Part shown: in pieces, positions 7,327 to 16,204 of the stretch
Layout of the letters: each line of letters begins with the position of its first letter
How positions within the stretch are numbered: position 1 is the stretch's first letter
Origin: Barnesiella sp.
GTDB taxonomy: Bacteria > Bacteroidota > Bacteroidia > Bacteroidales > Muribaculaceae
NCBI GenBank assembly: GCA_014801075.1
Contig: JAAVEW010000037.1
Location: 1 to 54,077 of the forward strand
Direction: 5' to 3'
Length of the DNA stretch: 54,077 bases
Notes under the pieces: model-generated
What the model saw: the letters and a program-made list of their open reading frames with translations, nothing else
Database searches by the model: none
Told to the model about the DNA's origin: nothing
Position numbers and translations under genes: made by a program

Positions 7327-8655
7327 ATGTCACGATTACGATTATTCCTACTATCACTTATGGCAGTCGCTGCCATCGCGCAGACATCGGCGCAGTACAA
7401 CCCCAACCGCTCGCGCGGCGGCTCGGTGAAACATGTCATTGGCGACGTGGTCAATATCTCCGACTCGGTCGATGTCTACAAGACTCTGATCTCCAACATC
7501 CCTGTCGACAAGGACTTCCTGAACGACCCGGTGTTTGCCATAGTGGGTAAGAACAAGTCGTTCTATTTCAGTGTCGGAGCCAATTTCAAGTTTGTAGGAA
7601 GCTACGACTGGGGCAACCCCATCTCCGACCCGATGAAATTTGCCGTCGGGGATATGCATAGCGCTCCCACGGGCGGCAACCGCGCGTTCGGCATGTCGGC
7701 CCAGGGTTCCAACATCTACTTCAATATCATCGGTTTCCCGCAGTCAGCCAATCAGATAGGCCTCTTCATATCGTTTGCCCTCGACAAGAATCCGGGCAAC
7801 GACTATCTCGTGCATGCCAACTATGTCTACGCCCGTTACCGCAACCTGCAGGTGGGATACTCGTCGAGCCTCTACAACGATAAGGCTGCCGACCCATATA
7901 CCATTGATGCTCACGGACCTATCGCTTCGGGCGCGCATGACAACATACAGATTAATTTCCAGAAGAATATCAACGCCCACGTGCGCGTGGGTGTCGGTAT
8001 CGAGGACCCCGACATCGACTACACTCCCTATATACCCGCGGGTGGCGACCCCGCCAAATATACGGGCACGTTGCGTCAGCGCTTTCCCGACCTCCCCTTC
8101 TACGTAGGTTATAATTTCGACACCTACTCCCACGTGCGCCTCTCCGGTATCATGCGCGGACTTACCTATCGCAACTGCATCGAGGAACGCAACCGCAGCG
8201 TGCCCGGCTACGGTCTGAAGTTTACCGGCTCATGGGTGGCGCAGCCCTGCATATTCTACGCCCAGGCACAGGGCGGTAAAGGTATCGCCACTTACATTCA
8301 GGACAACGACAACCTCGGCCTCGACCTTATCCCCGACCGCAACCGTCCCGGCCACCTCGTGGCTCCCTGGACGTGGGGCTGCATCGCCGGCATGCAGTAC
8401 AACTTCAACGAGCGAGTGTTTGCCACCGGTGTCTACAGCTACATGCACAACTGCCTGCGCTACTACTCCTCGGACTACGGCATCCCCTTCGACGCGCAGC
8501 TCAAATCGGGCCACTATATTCTCGGCAACGTGATATGGCAGATATCGCCTCTCTTCCGCACCGGTATCGAGTATGTGCACGGCATACGCAAGAATGCTGA
8601 CCGCCACACCATCTCCAATAACCGCGTCTACGCTCTCCTCTCGATGTCGTTCTGA
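7327..8655 (+). CDS. Outer-membrane beta-barrel porin (DcaP-like)
   Basis: This 442-residue protein has a signal peptide (MSRLRLFLLSLM..., cleavage near TSAQ) and a long mature part rich in alternating aromatic and polar residues, ending in ...LLSMSF with a C-terminal Phe typical of outer-membrane barrels. The segment around KSFYFSVGANFKFVGSYD, followed by a barrel of short strands, resembles DcaP-type porins of Bacteroidetes. The assignment to that family is by resemblance and is moderate. It probably allows small solutes across the outer membrane. An in-frame start at 7294 exists, but 7327 places the signal peptide correctly. Confidence 0.7.
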   Translation: MSRLRLFLLSLMAVAAIAQTSAQYNPNRSRGGSVKHVIGDVVNISDSVDVYKTLISNIPVDKDFLNDPVFAIVGKNKSFYFSVGANFKFVGSYDWGNPISDPMKFAVGDMHSAPTGGNRAFGMSAQGSNIYFNIIGFPQSANQIGLFISFALDKNPGNDYLVHANYVYARYRNLQVGYSSSLYNDKAADPYTIDAHGPIASGAHDNIQINFQKNINAHVRVGVGIEDPDIDYTPYIPAGGDPAKYTGTLRQRFPDLPFYVGYNFDTYSHVRLSGIMRGLTYRNCIEERNRSVPGYGLKFTGSWVAQPCIFYAQAQGGKGIATYIQDNDNLGLDLIPDRNRPGHLVAPWTWGCIAGMQYNFNERVFATGVYSYMHNCLRYYSSDYGIPFDAQLKSGHYILGNVIWQISPLFRTGIEYVHGIRKNADRHTISNNRVYALLSMSF

Positions 8656-8711
8656 AAAAATAAGATAGCGGATATTCTAAATATCTACACGGATATTCAC
8701 AACCTCAATAT

Positions 8712-9455
8712 ATGAACTCACTGCTCTCCAAGGTAGCCGCCGGTGTGAAACGGTATTTCAACCCGCAGCGTGACGACGAGATACGCCGCCGGGTGCTCGG
8801 TGCGCTCCGATGGCTTATCCTCGGGCTCTCCGTGGCGCTTATCGTGTTTATCTCCATCGACATATATAATAAGGTGGACTTTATTCACGACCGCTTCTAC
8901 ATGAAGTTTCAGTACATCGTGTGCCTTATATTTATCGCCGACTTCTTCATCGAACTGTGGCTGTCGCCGCGCGGCACCCGCGGCCGCTATCTGCGCAGGC
9001 GATGGTTCTACCTCGTTATATCCATACCCTATCTTACAATAATCCACCGCTACAATCTCCACGTCAACCCCGACGTGCTCTATCTTATACGCTTCGTGCC
9101 GCTGGCGCGCGGTGCCCTTGCCCTCGCTATTATTTATGACTACCTGACCCACAATCAGATAAAGTCGATATTGGTGCTGTATATCACCATACTTGTCATC
9201 GCCGTGTTCTTCGCGTCGCTGATATTCTTTGAGCGCGAGCAGCCCGTCAACGCCCCCGTCACCTCCTACTGGGAAGCGCTTTGGTGGGCCTCGCTGCAAG
9301 TCACTACACTCGGCTGCGACATCTATCCCGTGACCGTGGTAGGGAAGCTCCTCGCCGTCATCCTCGCCGTCATGGGCATGATAATGTTCCCTCTCTTCAC
9401 CGTCTACCTCACCGACATGATAATGCGCCGCCACCGCAACTCCCAATCCAACTGA
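8712..9455 (+). CDS. Voltage-gated-type ion channel with noncanonical filter
   Basis: This 247-residue protein has the layout of a six-helix cation channel monomer. Helices lie near 31-50, 64-84, 97-111, 121-143, 150-172 and 209-235, and there is a pore re-entrant helix at 184-197. The filter position reads T198-T-L-G-C-D203 instead of the K+ signature TVGYGD. The fourth helix has few positive charges (R127, R133), so strong voltage sensing is doubtful. The ion preference is therefore open. It follows the porin by 56 bases on the same strand and could share its message. Confidence 0.75.
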   Translation: MNSLLSKVAAGVKRYFNPQRDDEIRRRVLGALRWLILGLSVALIVFISIDIYNKVDFIHDRFYMKFQYIVCLIFIADFFIELWLSPRGTRGRYLRRRWFYLVISIPYLTIIHRYNLHVNPDVLYLIRFVPLARGALALAIIYDYLTHNQIKSILVLYITILVIAVFFASLIFFEREQPVNAPVTSYWEALWWASLQVTTLGCDIYPVTVVGKLLAVILAVMGMIMFPLFTVYLTDMIMRRHRNSQSN

Positions 9456-9484
9456 GACCGAGTGGCGGTGTCGATAAAAAACGA

Positions 9485-9526
9485 CGATAGCGCCGGTGTT
9501 CCCAATGAATGGGGCCGGCGCTATCG
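9485..9526. terminator. Bidirectional hairpin between channel and FKBP genes
   Basis: Perfect 12-base arms CGATAGCGCCGG (9485-9496) and its complement (9515-9526) surround an 18-base loop with a further CCC/GGG pairing. It lies between convergent genes. A-rich sequence precedes it, which gives a T-tract on the minus strand (9474-9480), so it works best as a terminator for the FKBP operon. Confidence 0.7.
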
Positions 9527-9614
9527 CTGTGTTTCAGGGGGTGTAGTCGTTGTTGACTACGGGTTGTTGTTTCCCTGTTGTTGTCTTGTTGTCGTTTGTC
9601 GGTAGGGTGCGGTA

Positions 9615-10508
9615 TTATTCGATGTCATCAACGGTGACTTCAAATACGAGGGTCTCCATCGGACCGATGGGGCCGCGGCCCATTGCACCGTAGGCGAGGT
9701 CGCCGGGGATTACGAGGATTGCCGAACCGCCTTTGCCGAGGAGGTAGAGACCGTCCTTGAAGCCGGGCACGAGGTTGGCAACCGATGAACGGGTTGAGGT
9801 TTCGCCGGGTGTGCGGTCAAACTCGTCGCCGTTGACGTGCTTGCCTACATATTTCATCTTGATGATGTCGCTTTCCTTTACCTTGTCGCCTTCGCCGGGG
9901 TTGAGGATTTTGTATGCTACGCCCGATGCTGTCTTGCTGAAGCCTTCGGCCATGCGGTCGTTCATGTATTTCTCACCGGCGGCGATGTTTTCCTTAGCTT
10001 CGGGAGTTTCGCGGGCTTCGGCTTCGGCTTTCTTCTGTGCGCGGTCCTGAATCTTGCCGAGGATGTCCTCAAATTCGCTCTGATATACTACTGACTTTTC
10101 GGTGGTGAGAGAGTCGGAGTTGTAGACTTCGGCGAATGCTGCTACGATAGCTTTGGCATCGACGGGCACACCGAGGTTTTTGTCCATGAAGATGCCGTAC
10201 ATCTGCAGGCCCTGCTGCACGCCGTTGAGGAATGCGAGATTTGCGGTGTCGGTGGTGAGGACGAGTTCAAGACCTTTGATGAATTCATCTTTCTTGAAGT
10301 CCCGGAGCTGCTGCTCGGTCATCATTGACTCTACGCGTTTGAAATTGTTGAGTGCCTGAGCGCCCTGCATGTGGCCGAACGCGGTTGCGAGTGAGTCGCC
10401 TGCTGCTTTCTCTTCAGCAGAGTAGTTGGCATCAGCGCCCTTTTCGCCTGAGCATGATGCAGCGAGCACCATTGCCGAAGCGAAGATTGCAGTTAATACT
10501 TTTTTCAT
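9615..10508 (-). CDS. FKBP-type peptidyl-prolyl isomerase, lipoprotein
   Basis: This 297-residue protein has a lipoprotein signal (LAASC, Cys19) followed by a helical FKBP-N dimerisation region (~30-185) and a C-terminal FKBP domain (~190-297; VPGFKDGLYLLGKGG, IPGDLAYGAMG). It resembles Mip/FkpA proteins, which assist folding of envelope proteins and catalyse cis-trans isomerisation at prolines. It probably sits in the periplasm anchored by lipid. It is the third of three consecutive FKBP genes on this strand, 106 bases after its upstream neighbour. Confidence 0.9.
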   Translation of the reverse strand: MKKVLTAIFASAMVLAASCSGEKGADANYSAEEKAAGDSLATAFGHMQGAQALNNFKRVESMMTEQQLRDFKKDEFIKGLELVLTTDTANLAFLNGVQQGLQMYGIFMDKNLGVPVDAKAIVAAFAEVYNSDSLTTEKSVVYQSEFEDILGKIQDRAQKKAEAEARETPEAKENIAAGEKYMNDRMAEGFSKTASGVAYKILNPGEGDKVKESDIIKMKYVGKHVNGDEFDRTPGETSTRSSVANLVPGFKDGLYLLGKGGSAILVIPGDLAYGAMGRGPIGPMETLVFEVTVDDIE

Positions 10509-10562
10509 TTTGTTTGTTGAATTGGGTTGTTTTTATTGTTGTTGAATATGTTGCATGGTTAT

Positions 10563-10602
10563 GCGTTGGCGCAGGCCTCGCGTGGGAGGCTTGGGCCAAC
10601 GC
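10563..10602. terminator. Hairpin between the first and second FKBP genes
   Basis: Arms GCGTTGGC (10563-10570) and GCCAACGC (10595-10602) pair perfectly, with an inner AGGCCTC/GGAGGCT partial stem. It lies between two same-strand genes and lacks a T-tract, so it may attenuate or protect the transcript rather than end it. Confidence 0.4.
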
Positions 10603-10614
10603 TTTAGGTGTCGC

Positions 10615-11430
10615 TTACTTCACGATGTCGACGAGAGTCACGGTGAAGTCGAGTGCCGCACCGGCAGGTATGTCCTTGCCCGCGCCGCGCTCGCCGTAGC
10701 CGAGTTCGGAGGGGATGAAGAGGCGGTAGGTGCCTCCGGGACGCATCATGGTGAGCCCTTCGGAGAAGCCTCGTATGAGGTTCTTGATGGGGAACTTGGT
10801 GGTGTTGTCGCGGGTCTGGTCGAAGATGTTGCCGTTGGCGAGGCGTCCGGTGTATCTTACCTCCACGGTGTCGTCCATGGTGGGGTGGTCGCCTTCACCC
10901 TCGGTGATTACCTCGAAGAGGAGGCCGGAGGGGAGGGTGGTGACGCCTTCGCGGGCGGCCTGTGCTGCGAGAAACGCATCCTGCTCGGCGCTCTCGGCCT
11001 TGCGCAGGCTCTCCTCAACCTTGGCCATGTAGAGGTTGGCCTCGTCGGCGGTCATGCCGTTGGAGCGGCCGCTGAGTATGGCCCGGAGTTCGGCGAGGAA
11101 TGCGGCGTTGTCGATGGGGTAGCCCTCGGCGCGCATGCGGTCGAGATTGTCGCGGATGTTGAGGCCCTGCGAGAGTCCCTGATAGTACACTTCGTCGACA
11201 GGCTCGATGGCGAATGCTTTGCCTACGCCGTCGGTAAACATTTGCACGGCTGCATCGTCGGCGGGATACTGACGTTCAAGCGCCGGGCGCAGATAGTTGG
11301 CCACAATCGATGCCATAGCCATTGATGCCGAGTCGGCAGGAGCGGCTGCGGGCGCGGCGGCCTGTGCGTTTTGTGCAGCGATTGCAGCCACCGTGATGGC
11401 TGCAATCGCAGTTATGTTCTTGATTTTCAT
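10615..11430 (-). CDS. FKBP-type peptidyl-prolyl isomerase, periplasmic
   Basis: This 271-residue protein (start at the ATG at 11430) has a signal peptide ending in an Ala-rich stretch (MKIKNITAIAAITVAAIAAQ...). A helical FKBP-N segment (~40-150) and a C-terminal FKBP domain follow (VRYTGRLANGNIFDQT, RLFIPSELGYGERG). There is no lipobox Cys, so it should be soluble in the periplasm. It lies 28 bases after the third FKBP gene (11459-12085) and is probably co-transcribed with it. Confidence 0.9.
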   Translation of the reverse strand: MKIKNITAIAAITVAAIAAQNAQAAAPAAAPADSASMAMASIVANYLRPALERQYPADDAAVQMFTDGVGKAFAIEPVDEVYYQGLSQGLNIRDNLDRMRAEGYPIDNAAFLAELRAILSGRSNGMTADEANLYMAKVEESLRKAESAEQDAFLAAQAAREGVTTLPSGLLFEVITEGEGDHPTMDDTVEVRYTGRLANGNIFDQTRDNTTKFPIKNLIRGFSEGLTMMRPGGTYRLFIPSELGYGERGAGKDIPAGAALDFTVTLVDIVK

Positions 11431-11458
11431 AATGTAGCGTAATTTGTGCCGGCTATTG

Positions 11459-12085
11459 TTATTTGCCGATAACCTTGAGCAGCTCAACGTCGAAGATAAG
11501 AGTGGCGTTCGGGCCGATTACACCGCCTGCGCCGTTGGGACCATAGGCGAGCTGCGAGGGGATGAACAGACGCCAGCGCGAACCGGCTTTCATGAGCTGA
11601 AGGGCTTCCACCCAGCCGGGTATCACCTGAGTGACACCGAATGTGGCGGGAGTGCCTCGCTCTTCCGACGAGTCGAATACAGTGCCGTCGATGAGCTTGC
11701 CGGTGTAGTGTACCTCTACCTGGTCGCTTGCTGTAGGCTGCGCGCCGTCGCCCTCTTTGAGCACTTCATACTGCAGGCCCGAGGGGAGAGTCTTTACTTC
11801 CACGCGTTTGCCGTTCTCTTCGAGGAAGTCGGTGCCGGCCTTGGCGTTGATTTCGGCGAGCTTGGCAGCTTCCTCTTTCTGACGAGCTTCCATAGCTGTA
11901 AAATACTGGCGGATAACCTCCTTGGCCTCGTCGTAGCTCATCTTGGGCTGGTTGCCGTAGAACACGGCAGCTACGCCGTCGGCAAAGTCCTGCACGTTGA
12001 TTTCCTGAATGCCGGAAGCCTTGAAATTGTTACCCATGCTCAGTCCGAGAGCGTATGAAATCTTGTCTAATTCCTGATTTTCCAT
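11459..12085 (-). CDS. FKBP-type peptidyl-prolyl isomerase, cytoplasmic (FklB-like)
   Basis: This 208-residue protein has no signal peptide. A helical N-terminal domain (KISYALGLSMGNNFKASG...) precedes an FKBP domain (VHYTGKLIDGTVFDSS, RLFIPSQLAYGPNGAGG). It most resembles E. coli FklB/FkpA-like enzymes without export signal. It is the first gene of the three-gene minus-strand group; a TATCTTTG (12143-12150) upstream fits a -7 box but has no clear -33. Confidence 0.9.
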   Translation of the reverse strand: MENQELDKISYALGLSMGNNFKASGIQEINVQDFADGVAAVFYGNQPKMSYDEAKEVIRQYFTAMEARQKEEAAKLAEINAKAGTDFLEENGKRVEVKTLPSGLQYEVLKEGDGAQPTASDQVEVHYTGKLIDGTVFDSSEERGTPATFGVTQVIPGWVEALQLMKAGSRWRLFIPSQLAYGPNGAGGVIGPNATLIFDVELLKVIGK

Positions 12086-12314
12086 ATATAAGTTGTTTTT
12101 AATTATACCGATATTAAATATATGCGTACCGGATATACGCTACAAAGATAACGATTAACATTATAATATAGTTGTCGCAATATGATAAAAAATATTAACA
12201 CACACTTTGATATTGCCTCCCCCTGTTGACAAGCACACCAAGACACTCAATACGGGCATTGTTCTGCAACACTGTGCCTCGACTCATCAATATGTGCTTA
12301 TGCCTAAATAAAAA

Positions 12315-12345
12315 TTTGATTTCTTGGAGATTTTGGTTATATTTG
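12315..12345 (+). promoter_or_regulatory. Predicted promoter of the BspA-like gene
   Basis: TTTG (12315-12318), exactly 19 bases, then TATATTTG (12338-12345): a perfect match to the Bacteroidetes consensus, 33 bases before the ATG at 12379. Confidence 0.8.
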
Positions 12346-12378
12346 CCAAAATACTATTACCTTAAATCATTAATAGAT

Positions 12379-13623
12379 ATGAGAACAAAACCATTATTTT
12401 TCTTACTGATGCTGGCTATATTATGTCCGGCTTCAATCAAAGCAGCTGATTTAGTTGTATCGGGGTGCGATGCAGAAGATTATTTGAATAATAATGGTGC
12501 AATGTGGATTGATGATATTGAAACTTCGTTCAGGTCAAGTTCCGCAGGAATGCTTGCAAAGAAGGGGGCTGATTATAACACACGTGTATTTACAGTGAGC
12601 GGTCCGATAAATGAAGAGGACCTTGCCGTTCTTTGGGAGGCGTCGCTGTTGGGAAATCTTGTTGAGATAGACTTGGGTGAGGCTGAGCTTGAGGGAGGCA
12701 TTGTTCCGGATTTTGCTTTTTGGAACGAGTCCGGGCAGGTTGATACACAGTGCGGTCATACTCGATATCTAAGACTTAAGAAGATAGTTTTGCCGAAGAA
12801 TTGCGTCGAAATAGGTAAGTATGCGTTTGCCAATGCGATAAATCTCGATGAAGTGGTATTTCCCGCCGGTCTGGAGAAGATTGATGAGAGTGCGTTCTAC
12901 AATTGTGGTATAAAGGAAGTTGTTTTGCCAAGCTCATGCGTGACATTTGATGGTACTTCGCATTTCATGCATAATGTCAATCTTGGAAAGATGTATCTCC
13001 CGGAGGGTATAGAGAGTATTCCTGCCGGGTTTGTAGAGGAGTGTATATTTCTCGAAGATATCAGGATTCCCGCGACTGTAAAGCATATTGGTGACAGAGC
13101 GTTTCTCAAATGCCGCTCGCTGAAAAGTATAGAATTACCCCCGGCATTGGAGACAATTGGCGATCTTGCCTTTTTTGCTGTGGACGCTATGGAGCGGATT
13201 TCGTTTCCGGCTACGTTGAAATCGTTGGGAAAAAGATGTTGTGAATACATGACAGTGATGCGCAATATCTACTGTGCTGCCTCGGAGCCGCCGGTTTGTG
13301 AGAAGTTGGATACAGATACTCAATCGGTCTACAAACCATTTGGTGTCAATCGCATAAATTATAATAAGATTACATGGGAAGGTGCTCGTATTCATGTCCC
13401 GGTAGGGTCGGCTGAGAAATACCGTAAGGCCTGGGGATGGGACTACTTCACCAATTTTGTTGAGACAGAAGAATTTCCGGATGCTGCGGTAGAAGAGGTT
13501 ATTACTGATGACGATGTCGCGGCTCGGGTGCTGTATGACCTCCACGGACGTCAGGTCTTGAATCCGCAGGAAGGACATCTTTATATATCGGAGGGAAAAA
13601 CAATAGTCTACAAGAAAAAATAA
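12379..13623 (+). CDS. Secreted BspA-like leucine-rich-repeat protein
   Basis: This 414-residue protein has a signal peptide (MRTKPLFFLLMLAILC...). Its LRR_5/BspA-type repeats (e.g. IGKYAFANAINLDEVVFPAG, IGDRAFLKCRSLKSIELP, IGDLAFFAVDAMERISFP) run from ~residue 130 to 310. A short C-terminal tail (VLYDLHGRQVL...GHLYISEGKTIVY) resembles the last part of type IX secretion or surface-sorting domains. Such proteins usually act in adhesion or glycan binding on the surface. The gene is visibly AT-richer than its neighbours, which suggests recent acquisition or low expression. An upstream in-frame start at 12226 would remove the signal peptide from the N-terminus and is rejected. Confidence 0.85.
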   Translation: MRTKPLFFLLMLAILCPASIKAADLVVSGCDAEDYLNNNGAMWIDDIETSFRSSSAGMLAKKGADYNTRVFTVSGPINEEDLAVLWEASLLGNLVEIDLGEAELEGGIVPDFAFWNESGQVDTQCGHTRYLRLKKIVLPKNCVEIGKYAFANAINLDEVVFPAGLEKIDESAFYNCGIKEVVLPSSCVTFDGTSHFMHNVNLGKMYLPEGIESIPAGFVEECIFLEDIRIPATVKHIGDRAFLKCRSLKSIELPPALETIGDLAFFAVDAMERISFPATLKSLGKRCCEYMTVMRNIYCAASEPPVCEKLDTDTQSVYKPFGVNRINYNKITWEGARIHVPVGSAEKYRKAWGWDYFTNFVETEEFPDAAVEEVITDDDVAARVLYDLHGRQVLNPQEGHLYISEGKTIVYKKK

Positions 13624-13653
13624 TGAAGTAAGAAATATAGAGCCATCCGGCCT

Positions 13654-13705
13654 ATTACTCCGGTTATTCGTTGCGACGTTCGGTCAGACGAATAACCGGA
13701 GTAAT
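13654..13705. terminator. Strong hairpin after the BspA-like gene
   Basis: Perfect 17-base arms at 13654-13670 and 13689-13705 with an 18-base loop. It ends just before the -33 box of the next gene, so it isolates the GH31 promoter from read-through. Confidence 0.75.
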
Positions 13706-13706
13706 A

Positions 13707-13738
13707 TTTGGATAATTGCGAGTTATTGTCTACTTTCG
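13707..13738 (+). promoter_or_regulatory. Predicted promoter of the GH31 gene
   Basis: TTTG (13707-13710), 20 bases, then TACTTTCG (13731-13738), one base off the TAnnTTTG consensus. It starts immediately after the terminator hairpin. Confidence 0.6.
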
Positions 13739-13789
13739 CGTTACAATTTTTATATCAGTATTACGTTAAAGTTTATATATCAAAAACTT

Positions 13790-16186
13790 ATGGGTCGACT
13801 TACATTCCTTACCTTTTCATTGGCCATGACAGCTGCCGCATCGGTTGGTGCCACCACCTCCCAGGTCAGCGTCAACACCCGCGCTGCCTCACCGCGCAGC
13901 GTTATAGTGACAGCGGTGACTGACAATATAGTGCGTATAGAGAATACCCCTATCGGGGAGCAAACACCTGCGTCACAGACACTTCTGCCTGTCAGTCAGT
14001 CGGCTCAGGCACGTACTTTCGCCACTGCCGGCGCCGAAGTGCTGTCGACCGCAGCAGGCATCACCGTCACTGTCGACAAAGTGGACGGCGCGGTGACCAT
14101 CTCAGCCCCCAACGGCGTTGTAGTGGCTGACTCCGGCGTGCGCGAAACCGTCGGCGGCAAGGAGAAGATGACGATTGCCACGCAGGGCAACGAATCGTTC
14201 TACGGCGCGGGCGAGCGCGGCTACTCCCTCAATCTCGCGGGCGACACCCTTGTGATGTTCAACAAGCAGAACTACGGCTACACCGCCGGCGAGGAGCGCA
14301 TCAAGCAGATGAATATCACCATGCCCGTGCTCATATCCTCCAAGGGATATGCGCTCGTGTTTGACGACTACGCAGCCTCCACTCTTACCACCTCCAATCC
14401 ATTGACCTACACCACCGAGGCCAACACCCCGGTGGCCTACTACTTCATAGGCGGCATCACCGGCGACTCCCGCAAGGCGCGCCTCGACAACCTGCTGGCG
14501 TCGCTCACGACTCTTACCGGCCGCCAGGAACTCCCCCCGATGTGGTCGCTCGGCTACATCACCTCGAAATACGGCTACCGCACCGAGGCCGAGACACGCG
14601 GCGTGGTCGACACGCTCAAGCGCGCCGGCTACCCCCTCGACGGTATCGTGCTCGACCTCTACTGGTATGGCAAAGAGGAGGATATGGGGCGTCTTGAATG
14701 GGATAAGGAGCAGTGGCCCACCCCCGTGAAGATGCTCTCCGACCTAAAGAAGAAAGGTGTCAACCTCGTGGCCATATCGCAGCCCTACGTGCTCCGCAAC
14801 GGTCGCGCCGTCGACAACTACAACGAGCTTGCGCCGCGCGGCATGTTTGTGCGCGACTCGGTGGGCAATCCCGGCGAGGTGACAATATGGGTGGGCCACG
14901 GCGGCATGTTCGACGTGAGCAACCCCGACACGCGTCAATGGCTCTCCGACCGCTACCGTCAGCTCACCGACATGGGCGTCACCGGCTGGTGGGGCGACCT
15001 CGGCGAACCCGAAGTGCATCCCGACTCACTCTACCACTACAACGGACTCAAGGCGCGCCAGTACCACAACCTCTACGGCAACGACTGGTCGCGCATCATC
15101 TACGACCTCTTCAAGGAGCAGTACCCCGACCGCCGACTCATGACCATGATGCGCGGCGGCACCACCGGTCTGCAGCGCTACAACGTGTTCCCCTGGTCGA
15201 CCGACGTATCGCGCTCGTGGGGCGGCCTGCAACCTCAGGTCACCATCATGCTCAACTCCGGCCTCTCCGGCCTGGGCTACATGAGCCACGACGTGGGCGG
15301 ATTTGCCATTGACCCCGAAAATCCCGTCGACCCCGAACTCTACGTGCGCTGGCTCCAGCTCGGCACATTCTCCCCCGTGCTGCGCACCCACTCGCAGCGT
15401 CATGCCGAGCCCTACAAATACCCCGAGCAGCAGCATATTATCCTCCCTCTCATCAAGGAGCGTTACGCATGGCTGCCCTACAACTATACGCTGGCGTTTG
15501 AGAACGCATCGGAGGGCCAGCCCCTCGTGCGCCCGCTCAACTACTACAACAGCGCCGACACCTCGCTCGACACTGTCAGCGACGAATATCTGTGGGGCCG
15601 CGACGTGCTTGTGGCACCCGTGCTGACACAGGGCGCCGTGGAGCGTGAGGTAATCTTCCCCGAGGGCGTGTGGGTCGACATCGCCAACCCCGCCAACGTG
15701 TATCAGGGAGGTACTAAGGTTACATATCCCGCACCGCTTGAGGTGCTCCCGATGTTTGTGCGCGCCGGAGCGTTCATTCCCCGCGCCGACTACGCCATGA
15801 ACAATGTGGGCGACTACCGCACCGACCGCTACACCGTGCGCTACTACCCGGTTGAGGGAAAGACGGACGGCTACATCTTCGAGGACGACATGACCACCCC
15901 TACCACTCTCGCCGAGAACCGCTACTCGCTGCTGAGATTTGCCGGCGACGCCACCGACTCCCATATCTACATCAACCTCACGGCTGAGAATGCAAGCAAC
16001 GACTACGTCAACCCCGTGGCAGTCAAGAATATCGACTTCGAGGTTTACAACGTGGCGTCGCGACCCGCATCGGTAACCTTCAACGGCAAGAAAGCCCCCT
16101 TCGTCTACGACGAGGCTACCCGCGTGCTAACCGTCAAGGTGAAGTGGAACATAAATTCCTCCGCTTCAATCGTGATAACGAAATAA
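13790..16186 (+). CDS. Secreted glycoside hydrolase family 31 enzyme
   Basis: This 798-residue protein has a signal peptide (1-~21), an N-terminal beta-sandwich, the (beta/alpha)8 barrel (~245-600) and C-terminal beta domains. The likely nucleophile is D403 in WWGDLGEPE and the likely acid/base is D472 in WSTDVSRSW. Known GH31 activities include alpha-glucosidase, alpha-xylosidase and alpha-transglucosylase. The WWGDLGEPE form and the 69-residue spacing recall the alpha-1,4-glucan transglucosylase type, but that is only a resemblance. It is probably periplasmic or on the surface and acts on alpha-glucans. The next gene follows after 18 bases. Confidence 0.88.
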   Translation: MGRLTFLTFSLAMTAAASVGATTSQVSVNTRAASPRSVIVTAVTDNIVRIENTPIGEQTPASQTLLPVSQSAQARTFATAGAEVLSTAAGITVTVDKVDGAVTISAPNGVVVADSGVRETVGGKEKMTIATQGNESFYGAGERGYSLNLAGDTLVMFNKQNYGYTAGEERIKQMNITMPVLISSKGYALVFDDYAASTLTTSNPLTYTTEANTPVAYYFIGGITGDSRKARLDNLLASLTTLTGRQELPPMWSLGYITSKYGYRTEAETRGVVDTLKRAGYPLDGIVLDLYWYGKEEDMGRLEWDKEQWPTPVKMLSDLKKKGVNLVAISQPYVLRNGRAVDNYNELAPRGMFVRDSVGNPGEVTIWVGHGGMFDVSNPDTRQWLSDRYRQLTDMGVTGWWGDLGEPEVHPDSLYHYNGLKARQYHNLYGNDWSRIIYDLFKEQYPDRRLMTMMRGGTTGLQRYNVFPWSTDVSRSWGGLQPQVTIMLNSGLSGLGYMSHDVGGFAIDPENPVDPELYVRWLQLGTFSPVLRTHSQRHAEPYKYPEQQHIILPLIKERYAWLPYNYTLAFENASEGQPLVRPLNYYNSADTSLDTVSDEYLWGRDVLVAPVLTQGAVEREVIFPEGVWVDIANPANVYQGGTKVTYPAPLEVLPMFVRAGAFIPRADYAMNNVGDYRTDRYTVRYYPVEGKTDGYIFEDDMTTPTTLAENRYSLLRFAGDATDSHIYINLTAENASNDYVNPVAVKNIDFEVYNVASRPASVTFNGKKAPFVYDEATRVLTVKVKWNINSSASIVITK

Positions 16187-16204
16187 CAACCTAACTCATT
16201 GACT

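Noticed and set aside
5259-8655. Prophage around the terminase-like gene
   Set aside because: No portal, capsid, tail, integrase, lysis or attachment-site signs in the flanks.
15026-15964. 312-codon minus-strand frame in the GH31 gene
   Set aside because: Antisense to a clear GH31 catalytic domain.
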